A stretch of DNA of 24,155 nucleotides from Trichosphaerium sp. ATCC 40318 (taxonomy: Eukaryota > Discosea > Flabellinia > Trichosidae): contig JALMLS010000407.1 of the NCBI GenBank assembly GCA_038496445.1, positions 1 to 24,155 on the forward strand. The letters are read 5' to 3'. The notes beneath the pieces are model-generated. The model was given only the letters and a program-made list of their open reading frames with translations. It was not told the origin of the DNA and made no database searches. The position numbers and the translations under genes were made by a program. Position 1 is the first letter of the stretch; each line of letters begins with the position of its first letter. Below, piece after piece: positions 1 to 9,776 of this stretch.

Positions 1-1
1 G

Positions 2-507
2 GATCATGTTTACTCAGCCAAGTCAGATGTATGTTCGAGTACAAGCTCTAGTTTGTTACTTTCTTAGTTTTTTTTTTCTTTTTTTTTCTTCTTTTAATTG
101 ACATTTACTAGGTTTGGAGTTTTGGTGTGGTGCTTTATGAAATAATACATAGCTCGCCACCTTATACATATATCGAAAACCCAATAGATTTGGCAATCAT
201 GATAGCACGAAAGTTAGTTATTCTTTATTTTTTTTTTTATCTTATTTTTCTTCGTTTCTTTGTTGCAGTCACTAATACCTTGCTCTTTTTTAGAGATGTG
301 AAACCACAGTTTATACATAGTATACCAGTTTTAAGTGATACAATGAAATCTTGCTTTGCTTGGGAACCATTTGAAAGGCCAAACTTTAACGAGATTTGCA
401 AACTTTTAAAGCCATTATCAGAGAATGATATACCTAACATACCTGTCGATATTTGGTATGAAGAAAGTCAAAGTGAAGAATCATCTACAATGCTAGCATA
501 CGAATAA
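2..507 (+). CDS. Protein kinase, C-terminal part (tyrosine-kinase-like), partial
   Basis: C-lobe of a protein kinase whose 5' part lies outside the window. Three exons can be spliced: 2-28, 112-212 and 294-507, with GT-AG introns of 83 and 81 nt rich in T near the acceptor. The join gives SDVWSFGVVLYEI (subdomain IX, with the structural Asp and the WSFG motif) and then, about 40 residues on, AWEPFERPNFNEI (subdomain XI, invari­ant Arg before Pro). W-S-F-G together with C-F-x-W-x-P-x-x-RP-x-F is the pattern of tyrosine kinases and TKL kinases rather than typical Ser/Thr kinases; I cannot decide between the two without the catalytic loop. After the domain there is a short acidic, Ser/Glu-rich tail ending in a TAA stop. 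The protein would phosphorylate other proteins, with ATP as donor. Confidence 0.85.
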
Positions 508-994
508 GATGAACACGTTCTAGAAAACAATCAGGTGAACAACTGTACAAAATTAAAAAAAAAACAATCACGTGTAGTGTAACGTTTTTGGTGACCACAG
601 AACTGTTTGTAAGAGGTAGTTTGTTTGGGTTTATTTCTACGCTGTTATAACGTTTACTAAGAAACAAAAGAGTATTTTGTCCGCATTAATCTAAACTAAC
701 GGCACTGACACCATACGCTGATTGCAAAATATAATTTATGTCTGCAACCAAAGCAATTAGACTGGCTTGAAATACCATTAAAAACAGATAGCGGAAAAAT
801 ATCAAAGGTTCTGTATAAGAGACGTACTCTGGTATCTGTTAATATATTGAGCATACTCTTTACACAGTGAACTTTATGGTGTAGCACTATTACTTATTGG
901 GCATGTATTGAGGCACCGCACAATGTAAACTCCCAGAAAAGGCGGAAAATGTCAATGTTTTTCTGCTCATATATTTACAGTAAGTATCAGTAAA
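508..994. other. Intergenic, no gene recognised
   Basis: Spacer between the kinase stop and the F-box/LRR start. Short open frames on both strands (for example 696-887 on the minus strand) have no recognisable domain. A CACGTG hexamer lies at 569-574. I see no RNA gene here. Confidence 0.5.
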
Positions 995-1852
995 ATGGCT
1001 CATGCTAATAAACGAAGCTTTATTCCAGTGAATAATAATAAACCACTTGAAGATATGCCACCAGAGACTTTAACACACATTCTACGTTGTTTAGAAAGAA
1101 AAGACCGTATTGTAACATCTACAGTTTCTCACGTGTTTAATAACATCATTCGTTGTAATATTGGTTTTGATGAACTCACTTTAAAAGAACCATCAGATTG
1201 TAGTGTCCTCAAAGGCAGTCCACTACTAAAAAACACCAAAATACTTTGCTGTTCATTGACACTTTCACCAAGCGAGTTGAGTTGCCTTTCTGGTGTCAAA
1301 TCAATAGACCTACAATCAGCAGAAATTACAGACTCGGGTATACTGGCATTGGTACAAGGAGGAGATACCATTCATACCATTGATCTGTCCAATACAGATA
1401 TAACAGATGTTTCATTAATCGCACTCAGAGGTGTACACACGATCAATCTTTTTCGATGCCACTATATTAACGTTGAAGGTATTAAGGCGCTCAAAGACGT
1501 ACACCGCCTTACAATCAGTCACCCAAAAGAGCCATGGTTTAATCACCTTGGAGATGTGCACACTCTTGAAGTTTATTATGGATTATCAGTGACAGGTGAA
1601 TGTCTTAAATCATTGTGCAATGTCAAGAGCTTACTATTAAGTCAGTGCTCCAAGATACAAGACTCAGATTTTAAGTATTTGTTCAATCTAAAACATTTGG
1701 TTCTTCAACTTTGTTTTACACTTACGAATGATTGCTTGAAGCACTTAAAATGTCTTCAATTTATTGAAGTAGTGGCATGTGAATATATCACAGAAGACGC
1801 TATTCAGTCATTGGGTATACCATACACCTTTAAAGAAACGATATTGGGGTAG
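995..1852 (+). CDS. F-box/leucine-rich-repeat protein (paralogue 1)
   Basis: Single-exon protein of 285 residues. An F-box-like segment (about residues 17-60, beginning LEDMPPETLTHIL) should bind SKP1 in an SCF ubiquitin ligase. It is followed by the linker signature LKGSPLLKNTKI, shared with the paralogues at 6944-8341, 13206-13633 and 16977-18342. About nine leucine-rich repeats of 20-24 residues follow; the common unit is G-V-H-x-I-x-L ... C ... I-T-x-x-G-I-x-A-L. The repeats here are more diverged from one another than those of 6944-8341 and two are irregular (around PKEPWFNHLGDVHTL), so this copy is probably older. The ATG at 995 is preceded by a purine-rich AAA and is the only good start. 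Role as a substrate adaptor is inferred from domain order; the target is unknown. Confidence 0.85.
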   Translation: MAHANKRSFIPVNNNKPLEDMPPETLTHILRCLERKDRIVTSTVSHVFNNIIRCNIGFDELTLKEPSDCSVLKGSPLLKNTKILCCSLTLSPSELSCLSGVKSIDLQSAEITDSGILALVQGGDTIHTIDLSNTDITDVSLIALRGVHTINLFRCHYINVEGIKALKDVHRLTISHPKEPWFNHLGDVHTLEVYYGLSVTGECLKSLCNVKSLLLSQCSKIQDSDFKYLFNLKHLVLQLCFTLTNDCLKHLKCLQFIEVVACEYITEDAIQSLGIPYTFKETILG

Positions 1853-1945
1853 ACCCGAGTATATTTTGCAGTAAACTACTTTTTTTTAAGCCACATCAGT
1901 TTGTATAGTTTTTTTGAGTCAAGCAACATTACTTACATATTGTCG

Positions 1946-2143
1946 ATGGCAGTCAAGTTGTTAAGAATTAATTAGCAAAGTCAACGCTGCACTTTTCTTA
2001 CTGAACAAAACGGCTTAACTGGAACATTATTGCGTAATGAGTTTGAAAAAACGGTTGATCGCAACAAATTACCACGTGATAGTGCAAATGTGAGATTTGC
2101 AAATTCTGTCAGTAGTGCCAAATCAGTCAGATTGTCTAAATAG
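1946..2143 (+). CDS. Possible small two-exon gene (57 aa)
   Basis: An open frame from 1976 to a TAG at 2141-2143 reads like coding sequence (QNGLTGTLLRNEFEKT; later a Ser/Lys/Arg-rich tail VSSAKSVRLSK). It opens directly after an AG at 1974-1975. A nearby ATG at 1946 plus a 24-nt GT-AG intron (1952-1975) joins in phase and would give 57 residues. I recognise no family. The intron length fits the very short introns required elsewhere in this window, but this model depends on a single reading-frame argument. It could instead be a 3' exon of something else or a chance open frame. Confidence 0.35.
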
Positions 2144-2281
2144 ACAACACAAAAACCCATTAATTAACTCTACATTATCAATCTAAACATTGATCTAGAA
2201 TTGACAAAAACTTGAAAAAGGTCACTTTAAGTTAACTTGAATGACAATAATCAATTGGGCAATGAGTATTTAGTGTTAGGT

Positions 2282-4680
2282 TCAAACAGAAGATATTTCT
2301 ACTTCCTTGGTTGTTAAAGTATAAGGGAAAATGGCTTGTCTCAACTTAGGTACAAAGAAAGCAATAATCAGACCTACAGCAATCTACCATACAAATTTAG
2401 TTTGTAAAAAATAAATGAAAACAAGAAAAAAAGAAACGTCTTCACATACAAACACAAGAATGCCAAATGTGACACCTAATGCCAAACCAACATTTGCTGA
2501 TGCTCCATTATCACAACTATCAGATCTTGATGTGATCACAATTACACTAGCAAAATTTAGATATCAATGCAAAGATAAAAAGCATACGATGTAAGAGTAC
2601 GCTCAATTCTCGCCAATACACATTTTGGTGATACTAATGTAAAAGTACCATTGATGCAGTTGCTGTTACTTCGTATTACTTCTCTTCTTGTCTCGCCAAC
2701 ACTTGTGTTGTTATCACTTGTGAAGTCAATGATGAACGTTGTATTTGATGGTATTACAATACATCCTAAACATTAGATTAACCAATAAACGTGTGTTAAA
2801 TAACTTGTAATACAAGGCATACCTTCAACTTGAAGAAAGCCTCCAGGAGTAATTGTTGCTATCTCTGAGTTTACAAAGTCACCATTTATTATCAAACGAC
2901 TAGACAACACTATTTCAGGTGGTAGACTACCCACTGTTGGTGCAGCTGTAGGTGATACAGTTGTCGATTCAAATGTTGGTGCAGTTGTAGGCAATATTGT
3001 GGTTGGTGGTATTGTTGGAGGAATGAAAGTTTTGCCTTCACAAGTAACTATTCAACACTGTAAGCGAGCAAATACAAATAATTTATACCATTAGCTTGAC
3101 AATCTGCAAAATATGTGGTGATATCAGAGTAGCTGCACCCACATGTAAGATTTGTTGGTGCTGAAGGACAATCAAAAACGCCTCCAGTATCTATTTCGTA
3201 AATTAGTACAATACAATTGCTTGTCCAGTACTATTGTTGAGGCTGTTTTCGAATGGTGTATTTCTAAACACGATATTTAGTATTCTTACTGTCGGAAATA
3301 ACATATTAGCGTGTACCTGATTGTAATGTCCATAGAAGAGCCGATCAATGCAGGGGATGTTATAGGTATTGAATTATTTTTTCTAGAAGTTGAATCAGGT
3401 ATTTACTATTAAATTTACGCAGAACGTTACATGCATGTAATATTCTCAAATACACAAGAATCTATCACTGCTGATCCACTGTTTGATAGACCACTCAAGG
3501 CCAATGAGCCAACTAACCGGCAATTAACATGATACTTGGCTAGGCGTGCGTACCAGTACATCTGTCATTGATTGGTTTTTCTTCTTCCACAGTATTATCA
3601 ATAAAAGTTGAGTTCAATATCTGTACATAAGTTGAATTTGCGTATAGTACTGAACTATAGTAATCAAAGTTTGCTATATACAAATGAGAATATATAAGGA
3701 CTAAGATCTGCATACCAAAACGGCTTGCAAGTACGTAATTGTCTTTGAACGAGCAAGAGTTGATTGTAACCTAAATAAATGCATGTGTAAATATTTAGCT
3801 TGTTATACAAGTCACAAATTACTCTATCAACAGCTCTGAATGTAGCAACAAATCCTATGCTTAAATAGTTACGATCAAACAAAATAAAGGTATCAAATAT
3901 TACCTCTCCCTGTCGTTCTATCGACATAGAGCCCTCCCCTAAAATTATGTTGAAAATGACAATTATTCACAGAAACTGTGTCGACTGTTTCAATCCATAA
4001 TCCCAAAGGATTGGCAAATCCTATCGCATCGAACAGTTCATGGAAAAGTGAATTGCGAACAGTAACATTTCGGCTATTTTTCTCATTAAAATGTTGAAAT
4101 AAATCACGTGTACCTGTCAAATATTTGAATAGTACTCTCTGAGCCTGTAACTACCATATTCCTACACAATTGTCAACTGATCAATAACACTAGACTTGTA
4201 ATGAATGTACTCTACGGAAACATTTGCGAAGCCGTTCAATATGATTTTACAATTAATTAACGTAAATCCTGATAGTGAGATACAAATGTTTTGAGTCCCG
4301 TTCACCATCTTCATTTGAAGTGGGCATGAAATATTTATGCCTTTATTTAACGCTAAATAATATGTTACAAGAACCTTTCAAAAGCGTCAACCATACCATA
4401 AATGTCTATACTTTTGGAAAGTTCAACTTGAAACGCGCCGCTAGGAAAATTTAACCCAGTAGAATTGAGAATAAGGGTGGTTGGCCCTTCGTTCAAGTAG
4501 CACTCCATATCAGTGCCACAAACGTGATCACTTGAAGTTACGACTAAGACATAAAAAATTTAACAAACGTCATATCACAATCGCACTATCGCGCTGAATA
4601 ATATTCGTACTTGTGTTACCGTGGGTAGGTGCAGCAAGAGCAAAAAACAAAAAGGCAGTACAGAAATAACGCAAAGTCAT
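2282..4680 (-). CDS. Surface beta-helix protein with Pro/Thr stalk and membrane anchor
   Basis: Hand-spliced into 13 exons (minus strand): 4680-4611, 4543-4397, 4340-4216, 4144-3823, 3770-3716, 3673-3431, 3382-3317, 3284-3232, 3190-3089, 3047-2823, 2765-2588, 2546-2450, 2383-2282; about 594 residues. It starts with a clear signal peptide (MTLRYFCTAFLFFALAAP). Then come repeated units of the right-handed parallel beta-helix type, for example VTINSCSFKDNYVLASRF and VQILNSTFIDNT, with many N-glycosylation sequons and cysteines. A stalk of PTTAPTF / SPTAAPTVG repeats follows, then a Cys-containing domain, a transmembrane helix (GLALGVTFGILVFV, continued in the last exon by IAVGLIIAFF) and a cytoplasmic tail of about 20 residues. 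This is a type I surface protein; ligand or enzyme activity is unknown. Two exons do not keep frame: near 3903 one base too many, near 3553 one base too few. Apart from these, phases agree at all junctions. It may therefore be a recent pseudogene or carry assembly errors. Confidence 0.75.
2763..2837. repeat. Intron plus exon edge duplicated at 6533-6602
   Basis: The 57-nt intron 2766-2822 of the beta-helix gene and the end of the exon before it recur almost unchanged at 6533-6602. The only large difference is an 8-nt stretch (2808-2815) missing from the copy. Because the copied block spans an intron, it was copied as DNA and not through a spliced message. Confidence 0.85.
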
Positions 4681-4756
4681 TTACTATAGCAGGAATAAGC
4701 ATTATTTGGCGTAATGAAGCGTTTTTTATAAGGTAATCTTCCTTTTTAAAACGCAC

Positions 4757-5065
4757 GTGATGCTGTCCAAAACTATAATCAAAATAAAAAGGTGTGATAT
4801 GTTTTTGTCAACCTCTCATTTGCTTTTAACTGCCCACAGACGCTTTATCAGTCATTTTGACTCAATATATTTAGCGGATAAATTAGCACTCTTTTGTGTA
4901 CCAAAAAAGTATTTGACGGTGAACTGGTTGAAAATTACAGATCACACAATAAAATGGGCTTTAATGGAAAGTCTTCTTGAGCTCATGATGCGTCAGTCTC
5001 GCCAACCGTATAAAAACTCCGTTTATATGGGAACAGAAGTTACATGCATTGTACAGCAGTTTTAG
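4757..5065 (+). CDS. Hypothetical ORF of 102 aa
   Basis: Open frame with several possible ATG starts (4757, 4760, 4799) lying just upstream of, and divergent from, the beta-helix gene. The product would be basic with mixed hydrophobic stretches (STSHLLLTAHRRFISHF) and two cysteines, with no recognised domain, signal peptide or repeat. It may be chance: it sits where the promoter of the neighbouring minus-strand gene should be, and a CACGTG at 4753-4758 overlaps its start. Confidence 0.25.
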   Translation: MMLSKTIIKIKRCDMFLSTSHLLLTAHRRFISHFDSIYLADKLALFCVPKKYLTVNWLKITDHTIKWALMESLLELMMRQSRQPYKNSVYMGTEVTCIVQQF

Positions 5066-5474
5066 GCTGAAAAAGTACAATACTTGAAACAATTACAAAG
5101 CTCACGTGATATTCTAACTTTTCTTATACTAATGATAAGGTTTACAGCCAGCAACAATGAATAAATAACAAAGCGGGTCTGGTACACAATAAAAACCCGT
5201 ACGCACGCGTACATCTTTATTTGAGCTTCCTCATCTTTTTTTTATTGATTCATCCGGGTCCTCCACTCCCAAATCTGGCTTACCACTGAGTTAAAAGGAT
5301 GTTTGTAGATACAAGCCAAAACGAGGTACCAATTACTCCATTAAATTAACGTTCTTCCAATCCGGATGAATACACGAACGAATACGTTTTTTTCAAAATT
5401 TACAAAAAATTCGTGGATTTTTGACTAAAGTTCACAGAAGAATTGGGGAAATTCTCGCAAAATGATGGTCAAAT
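5066..5474. other. Intergenic, AT-rich spacer
   Basis: No convincing gene. It holds one CACGTG (5103-5108) and a short minus-strand open stretch (about 5284-5231, SGKPDLGVEDPDESIKKR then stop). That stretch looks like a terminal exon, but no upstream exon could be joined to it. Confidence 0.4.
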
Positions 5475-6239
5475 ATGGCAGGACTTGTGTGCCTTTCTGT
5501 CATTTTTTTAATTGTTAAAACAAGTTGGCTTTGTAACACTAGTCAGTGCTACTTAACAAGGATCTGTTGACTTATTTACACGGAAATATAGGACATAACA
5601 GAAGAAGAAACAACGATTAGTAGTAACACTAATAGTGCACCGTGGGTACAAGGACAACCAGACAATAGGGTCGATTCAGAACATTGTATTTTATGGTACA
5701 GTTTTTGATTTTACTTGTTTGATAAGAATTTAGGTCTAACAGTGGATGGGAGGATTGGCCTTGTTACTTTGATAGCGGACGAACTCGAGGGCATTTTTTC
5801 CGCTTTGTGAGATTGATAGAACGCTCAGAGTTTATGGTACGGTTACTTAATATTCCCGTACTAATTTTGATAAAACAGGTGACGAAATACCTTCAACCAC
5901 TGTGGAGTTTACTGACATAATAGTAACTGCAATAGCAATCAAACAGCCGTTTCTAACATGAATCAGGAACTCCACTTGCAAATACAACATGCCAAGAGTT
6001 GTGAAGAGATACCAAATCCACAGGTAACGCTAAACGATAATCAGTGCTTAGAAATCAGTCGATACGCTACAAAATCACAGTCTACACTTACCTTTGAAGC
6101 AAGGCCATGTAATAAGAAGAGCAGTTTTCCTTTATGGTATATATGGATCGTATTAGCAGCGTTGATGGCGTTTGCTGTTGTTGTAGCTGCTATTTATGTA
6201 TTGTTCTTTTGTCAAAATAAACAGAAAATAGATGCTTAA
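5475..6239 (+). CDS. C-type-lectin-like membrane protein, partial domain, probably damaged
   Basis: A start at 5475 gives a hydrophobic leader (MAGLVCLSVIFLIV). Downstream exons 5592-5695 and 5734-5836 encode the C-terminal half of a C-type lectin domain: W-V-x-G-QPDN (QPD is the galactose-type sugar-binding triplet), EHC, then WEDWPC, and in another frame FFPLCE, the usual end of the fold. The frame change falls in a run of six T (5794-5799); a seventh T would restore it. After a further exon from 5879, a C-terminal part (ATG at 5958) carries a Cys-containing stretch, a transmembrane helix (WIVLAALMAFAVVVAAIYVL) and a short tail. Joining 5879 to the last part needs a 17-29 nt intron or another frame change. 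The N-terminal half of the lectin fold is not found, so the locus may be truncated. The leader exon could not be joined with certainty. Confidence 0.55.
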
Positions 6240-6327
6240 TTAATCAAATTGACCAAGAAAAATGAAATTTACGGACCGTTCAATTTTAGGTGGACGTTCA
6301 GAGAAATTTGTTATGTCATGTAGGTAA

Positions 6328-6480
6328 TCACGCATTTAATATTGTACTAAGATCTGTCGCACTCGCCCTTAAAGTTTCTGTGCCAATGACTTGATGCCTG
6401 TATGCACTCACAAACGTGTGAATTTTGGTGTAATCCAACAAAGCCGCGAGGTCATTATCTGTCACATGTGTATTGCAAAA
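6328..6480 (-). pseudogene. Detached C-terminal LRR fragment
   Basis: The minus-strand frame reads THVTDNDLAALLDYTKIHTF and ends at a stop soon after. This matches the local LRR unit (T-x-V-T-D-x-x-L-x-A-L-x-G-V-H-T-I) but has neither F-box nor linker. It is physically fused to the copied beta-helix intron block at 6533-6602, so it is debris and not a gene. Confidence 0.65.
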
Positions 6481-6532
6481 GGTGGTAAACCAATAACGCT
6501 TTGCCAGAAACCTAGTTTTTTTAATCACTAAT

Positions 6533-6602
6533 ATCCTAAACATTAGATTAACCAATAAACGTGTGTTAAATAACTTGGGCATACCTTCAACTTGAAGAAA
6601 GG
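6533..6602. repeat. Partial copy of the beta-helix gene (intron and exon edge)
   Basis: Copy of 2763-2837 in the same orientation, including donor and acceptor of the intron (copy length 49 nt against 57). Beyond its edges the sequence is unrelated: LRR debris on the low-coordinate side and an unmatched Cys-containing stretch on the other. Confidence 0.8.
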
Positions 6603-6685
6603 CTTCATCGTATTTATAACATTCACAGTGTAAGAACTTAAGAGAGGATGTATTAAACAACAAGCCGTACAATAAAAGTTAAACC

Positions 6686-6826
6686 TCAACGAGAATTGAA
6701 GAAAAAGGCTGACACAATAAAACGCTTAATTCTTACAATTCCAACATGTTCTTTCATATCCGGGTCAACGTCAAAATAAATATTCTTGACAGTTTTAACT
6801 CGCCTAAAAACACTAAATGCAAACAT
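6686..6826 (-). CDS. Small ORF (46 aa), possibly an orphan first exon
   Basis: Begins with ATG at 6826 and reads IYFDVDPDMKEHVGIVRIK near its centre, which looks coding and carries a possible splice donor (GTAAG) after HVGI. No family is recognised. A downstream acceptor could join it to the debris at 6600-6640, which would make it the first exon of a destroyed gene. Confidence 0.25.
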   Translation of the reverse strand: MFAFSVFRRVKTVKNIYFDVDPDMKEHVGIVRIKRFIVSAFFFNSR

Positions 6827-6943
6827 AGCTGTCTGCTTTTCGTGAACATAATAACATTATGACTAATTTTGTTTTCATTTATTCTGTTTGTTTGTTTATA
6901 CAAAGCAATAAAAAGTGTACTATGATAAGTCTAGACGGCACTC

Positions 6944-8341
6944 TTATATAATGAAATCTGCCCTTACTACCTGTGCACCAGTTGCCTGGACACCCTCTTT
7001 TGAAGTTGAGGAGCAACCATACAGGGTTATAGTGTGTACACCTGCCAACGCTTTCAATCCTTCATCTGTTACTTTTGTTCCTGATACATTTATAGTGTGT
7101 ACACCAGCCAATGCTTTAATGCCTTCATCTGTTACATCACAGCGTTTCAAATTTATAGTGTGTACACCTGCCAATGCTTTCAATCCTTCATCTGTTACTT
7201 TTGTTCCTGATACATTTATGTCATGCACACCAGCCAATGCTTTAATGCCTTCATCTGTTACATCACAGCGTTTCAAATTTATAGTGTGTGCACCTGCCAA
7301 TGCTTTGATGCCTTCATCTGTTACCTTGGTAAGTCTTAAACCTATTTCATGTACACCAGCCAATGCTTTAATGCCTTCGTCTGTTACATCACAGTGTTCC
7401 AAATCTATAGTGTGTACACCTGCCAATGCTTTGATGCCTTCGTCTGTTACGTTTGTCTCTGATAATCCAATGTCGTAGACTCCAGCCAATGACTTAATGC
7501 CTTCATTTGTTATTGATTTACATCTATACAACTGGACAGTGTGGACACCTTTCAAGACCTTCAAAGCTTTATCTGTTACCTTTGTATGCGATAAATTAAT
7601 ATTGTGTACACCAACCAACGCCTTGATGCCCTCATGAGTTACATTGCAGCGACCTAAATCTATAGTGTGTACGCCTGCCAATGCCTTCAATCCTTCATTT
7701 GTTACCTTGGTGTCTACTAACGCAATCGTGTGTACACCAACCAACGCCTTGATGCCTTCGTCTGTTATCGATAGACAACCATATAAATAGATAGAGTGTA
7801 CACCTGCTAACGCCTTCAAACCTTTGTCTGTTACGTTTGTACTTGATAATCCAATGTCATGTACTCCAGCCAATGACTTAATGCCTTCATCTGTTATTGA
7901 TTCACAAAAACCTAAATCTATAGTGTGTACACCTGCCAATGCTTTGATGCCTTCGTCTGTTACGTTTGTACTTAATAATCCAATGTCATGTACTCCAGCC
8001 AATGACTTAATGCCTTCATCTGTTATTGATTCACAACTGGACAAATTGATTGTATGTACTCCCGCTAGTAACCTCAACTGATTGTCGTTTACATCTCTAT
8101 ACCCATAGAACAGAATGGGTGTATTCTGCAATAAAGGACTGCCAGAAAGCATCGTCACCTCGGTACTGCTTTTAACAATAATTTGATCATATCCGACATG
8201 GTTATGGACAATATCCCGCAAGAAGCGGCAAGTTTGTGCGAAACGAAGTGTAAAAGTGCCTTGTTTGAGAATATGAACTATTAGTTCAACGGGGAGCGCG
8301 ACAAGGTCACTAATGTTCTGGCTAGTCTCTTCTTCACTCAT
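6944..8341 (-). CDS. F-box/leucine-rich-repeat protein (paralogue 2, 17 repeats)
   Basis: Single-exon protein of 465 residues starting at the ATG at 8341-8339. Residues 15-50 form an F-box-like segment (LPVELIVHILKQG), followed by the family linker LSGSPLLQNTPI near residue 70. Then come 17 repeats. They largely alternate between a 'C' form (HTIDLxxCxSITDEGIKSLA, 22 residues or 21 without the Ser) and a 'T' form (HDIGLxxTNVTDEGIKALA, 21 residues). Several repeats differ at only two or three positions, and the last ones are nearly identical in pairs, which points to recent unequal exchange. The final unit degenerates to SSTSKEGVQATG before a short tail. As an SCF adaptor it would present the concave repeat face to a substrate; the residues just after I-x-L, where repeats differ most, are the likely contact sites. 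The antisense strand is also open across the array, which is a by-product of the repeats. Confidence 0.9.
   Translation of the reverse strand: MSEEETSQNISDLVALPVELIVHILKQGTFTLRFAQTCRFLRDIVHNHVGYDQIIVKSSTEVTMLSGSPLLQNTPILFYGYRDVNDNQLRLLAGVHTINLSSCESITDEGIKSLAGVHDIGLLSTNVTDEGIKALAGVHTIDLGFCESITDEGIKSLAGVHDIGLSSTNVTDKGLKALAGVHSIYLYGCLSITDEGIKALVGVHTIALVDTKVTNEGLKALAGVHTIDLGRCNVTHEGIKALVGVHNINLSHTKVTDKALKVLKGVHTVQLYRCKSITNEGIKSLAGVYDIGLSETNVTDEGIKALAGVHTIDLEHCDVTDEGIKALAGVHEIGLRLTKVTDEGIKALAGAHTINLKRCDVTDEGIKALAGVHDINVSGTKVTDEGLKALAGVHTINLKRCDVTDEGIKALAGVHTINVSGTKVTDEGLKALAGVHTITLYGCSSTSKEGVQATGAQVVRADFII
7010..8065. repeat. Tandem array of 63-66 bp LRR-coding repeats
   Basis: DNA underlying the 17 LRR units of the gene at 6944-8341. 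The recurring plus-strand words are GTGTACACCTGCCAATGC and ATGCCTTCATCTGTTAC. Pairs of adjacent units (for example about 7050-7160 and 7165-7280) match almost base for base, so the array is expected to vary in copy number between individuals. Confidence 0.85.
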
Positions 8342-8810
8342 TTTGCTAATATACGCTTGAAACGTGGCTACGTTTGTTATTATGTTATTGTTAGATGATC
8401 GGAATATTTTTACAGGACGTCACGTGACTAAATTCGTTTTTTCCTCAACTAGTAACGACAATAACGCGAACCACCGAAATCAACATACAAAATGAATTTT
8501 AGCATACAGGTACGCTACTGTTTTGAAAGCAGTACTGTTGTCCATCAAGTAAGGCTGTCACTTGTTCAATCCAACAAAAAAAAAGCGAAACGTTTTTGGC
8601 TCTGGTCAATTCTAGTTAATTAACCGTCCATTTACCCGCGCATAGTACGTTGTAATTTTACGTTGCTACTGCGCTTTTCAAGTCGAAAATTTCTTTTTTG
8701 TGAATCTAACCGTTTCAAACCACGTGATTTAACCAGCCCATATGTAGATCATGCACGTGGGTAAACATAATAATCAACTAATATGATATCTATACAACTC
8801 AATTTTAACA
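8342..8810. other. Intergenic with three CACGTG sites
   Basis: No gene recognised. CACGTG occurs at about 8421, 8721 and 8754; the first lies inside a longer GTCACGTGAC palindrome, 80 bp upstream of the F-box/LRR start, where a promoter site could be. Confidence 0.4.
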
Positions 8811-8835
8811 AGGAGCTGCACTGATTTCCGGAAAT
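8811..8835. repeat. Left terminal inverted repeat
   Basis: Perfect 25-bp inverted match to 9777-9801, followed by CTGGAAA repeats up to about 9020. Confidence 0.85.
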
Positions 8836-9776
8836 CGGGAAATTCTGGAAATTCTGGAAAAACTGGAAAAACTGGAAAAACTGGAAATTTTTACAGCAAA
8901 TGCTAACAAGCTTCAGGAGCATCTACAGTGTACTTTCATGTGTGTTTTACTAACTCAAATGGTTTAATAGCATCTGGAAATAACTGGAAATTCTGCAGCC
9001 GTCTGGAAACATCTGGAAAAACTGGAAATTTTTTCAAAAGAACACCAGCGCTCGCTTTTGCTTTGATTGTCATCAAAACATAAAAAAGACCAAAAGCACG
9101 TGTGTTCAAATGACACCAAACTTGTTTGAGCGGAGCAGATTGTAAATCAACTGAAAGAGATGGGAGACAATAGAATGTGCGAAAACAGGCGATAAATGAA
9201 GCCCAAAAACACTCTCAGTTTTGGCGGGATGAAAATGTGTGCTGTTCACAAAAAAATTATTGTTAAGTTTTTTAAATCAGATACAGCAACACTAGCCACT
9301 AGCCGAAGGTAAATACTGACTCTTTGGAACTACTAGAGTCCATTAACATTAACCAGGCTACTATTAGCAACCTAGGTTCCACACGTGAGTGCTCAAGCGG
9401 TACAAAAGCAAACAACGCTAAATGACACTTCTACATTGCTACTGACACTCTAGAGGGCGTAGATAGAACAATTTGGAGTGAGCAGATGTATCTATCACAA
9501 ATAAATCACGTTTTCTTCCACCTGAACAACGTGAAACCCACTGTATATTTGCTTGTAAATAAACTCTTTTTTGTTTGTAACTTTTTTTTTTTGGCGCTTT
9601 TTTGAGCTCAAATTAAGCCACGTGAACTGTCTGGAAATAACGGGAAAACACTGGAAATAACGGGAAAAATACGGGAAATATACGGGAAATATACAGAAAA
9701 CACTGGAAATAACTGGAAATATCTGGAAATTGGTCCAGAAATTCCGGAAGTTCCAGAATTTCCAGAATTTCCAGAA

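Noticed and set aside
5231-5284. Short minus-strand stretch SGKPDLGVEDPDESIKKR ending in a stop
   Set aside because: Looks like a terminal exon, but no upstream exon joins in phase; not enough to call a gene.
6915-8081. Long plus-strand open frames reading VCTPANALMPSSVT repeats
   Set aside because: They are the antisense of the LRR array; the repeated DNA keeps the opposite strand open. The minus frame has F-box, linker and ATG.
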